Part shown: positions 6,767-6,780 of the stretch, in pieces
How the letters are laid out: the number at the start of each line of letters is the position of its first letter
How positions within the stretch are numbered: the first letter of the stretch is position 1
DNA from: Treponema sp.
Lineage (GTDB): Bacteria; Spirochaetota; Spirochaetia; Treponematales; Treponemataceae
NCBI GenBank assembly: GCA_017421145.1
Contig: JAFOTA010000150.1
Location: forward strand, 1-6,780
Direction: 5' to 3'
DNA length: 6,780 nt
Translations under genes and position numbers: made by a program
The notes under the pieces: model-generated
Database searches by the model: none
Seen by the model: the letters and a program-made list of their open reading frames with translations, nothing else
Told to the model about the DNA's origin: nothing

Positions 6767-6780
6767 AATGGATGAACGTA

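Overview
The window looks like ordinary chromosomal DNA from a Treponema-like spirochaete. The assignment is an inference. It rests on moderate GC, a large dCache chemoreceptor behind what looks like a sigma-28 promoter, a YibQ-type divergent polysaccharide deacetylase (common in diderms, not typical of Firmicutes), and Clostridia/spirochaete-flavoured versions of the GTPase and acetyltransferase. A Clostridia-type host is the main alternative. I see no insertion sequence, CRISPR array, tRNA, rRNA or phage gene.

Layout. Bases 1-1696, minus strand: a methyl-accepting chemotaxis protein whose C-terminus runs off the left edge. Bases 1697-1881: a divergent intergenic region with a good sigma-28-type promoter for the chemoreceptor and a weaker AT-rich promoter candidate for the rightward genes. 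Bases 1882-5355, plus strand: three tightly spaced genes, namely a COG0523 (CobW/ZNG1-like) GTPase with a very histidine-rich metal-binding loop, a membrane-anchored YibQ-like divergent polysaccharide deacetylase that starts inside the end of the GTPase gene at a non-ATG codon, and tsaD, the t6A tRNA-modification enzyme. Bases 5363-6643, minus strand: a two-gene operon transcribed toward tsaD, with a membrane-anchored metallophosphoesterase first and a GNAT acetyltransferase second. Bases 6644-6780: a leader with a near-consensus sigma-70 promoter for that operon, then AT-rich DNA with a small inverted repeat.

How the genes may work together. The chemoreceptor and the phosphoesterase/acetyltransferase pair look like independent neighbours. 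The rightward trio is the most interesting unit, because a putative metal-insertion GTPase is probably co-transcribed with two predicted metalloproteins. TsaD is cytoplasmic and so is the more plausible client, while the deacetylase acts outside the membrane. That link is a hypothesis from gene order only. No clearly new system is visible. The points most worth a second look are the metallochaperone/TsaD linkage, the expanding His/Asp/Glu repeat, the sigma-28 promoter with a palindrome in its spacer, the long basic tail on the deacetylase, and the lost glycine in the acetyl-CoA loop of the GNAT protein.
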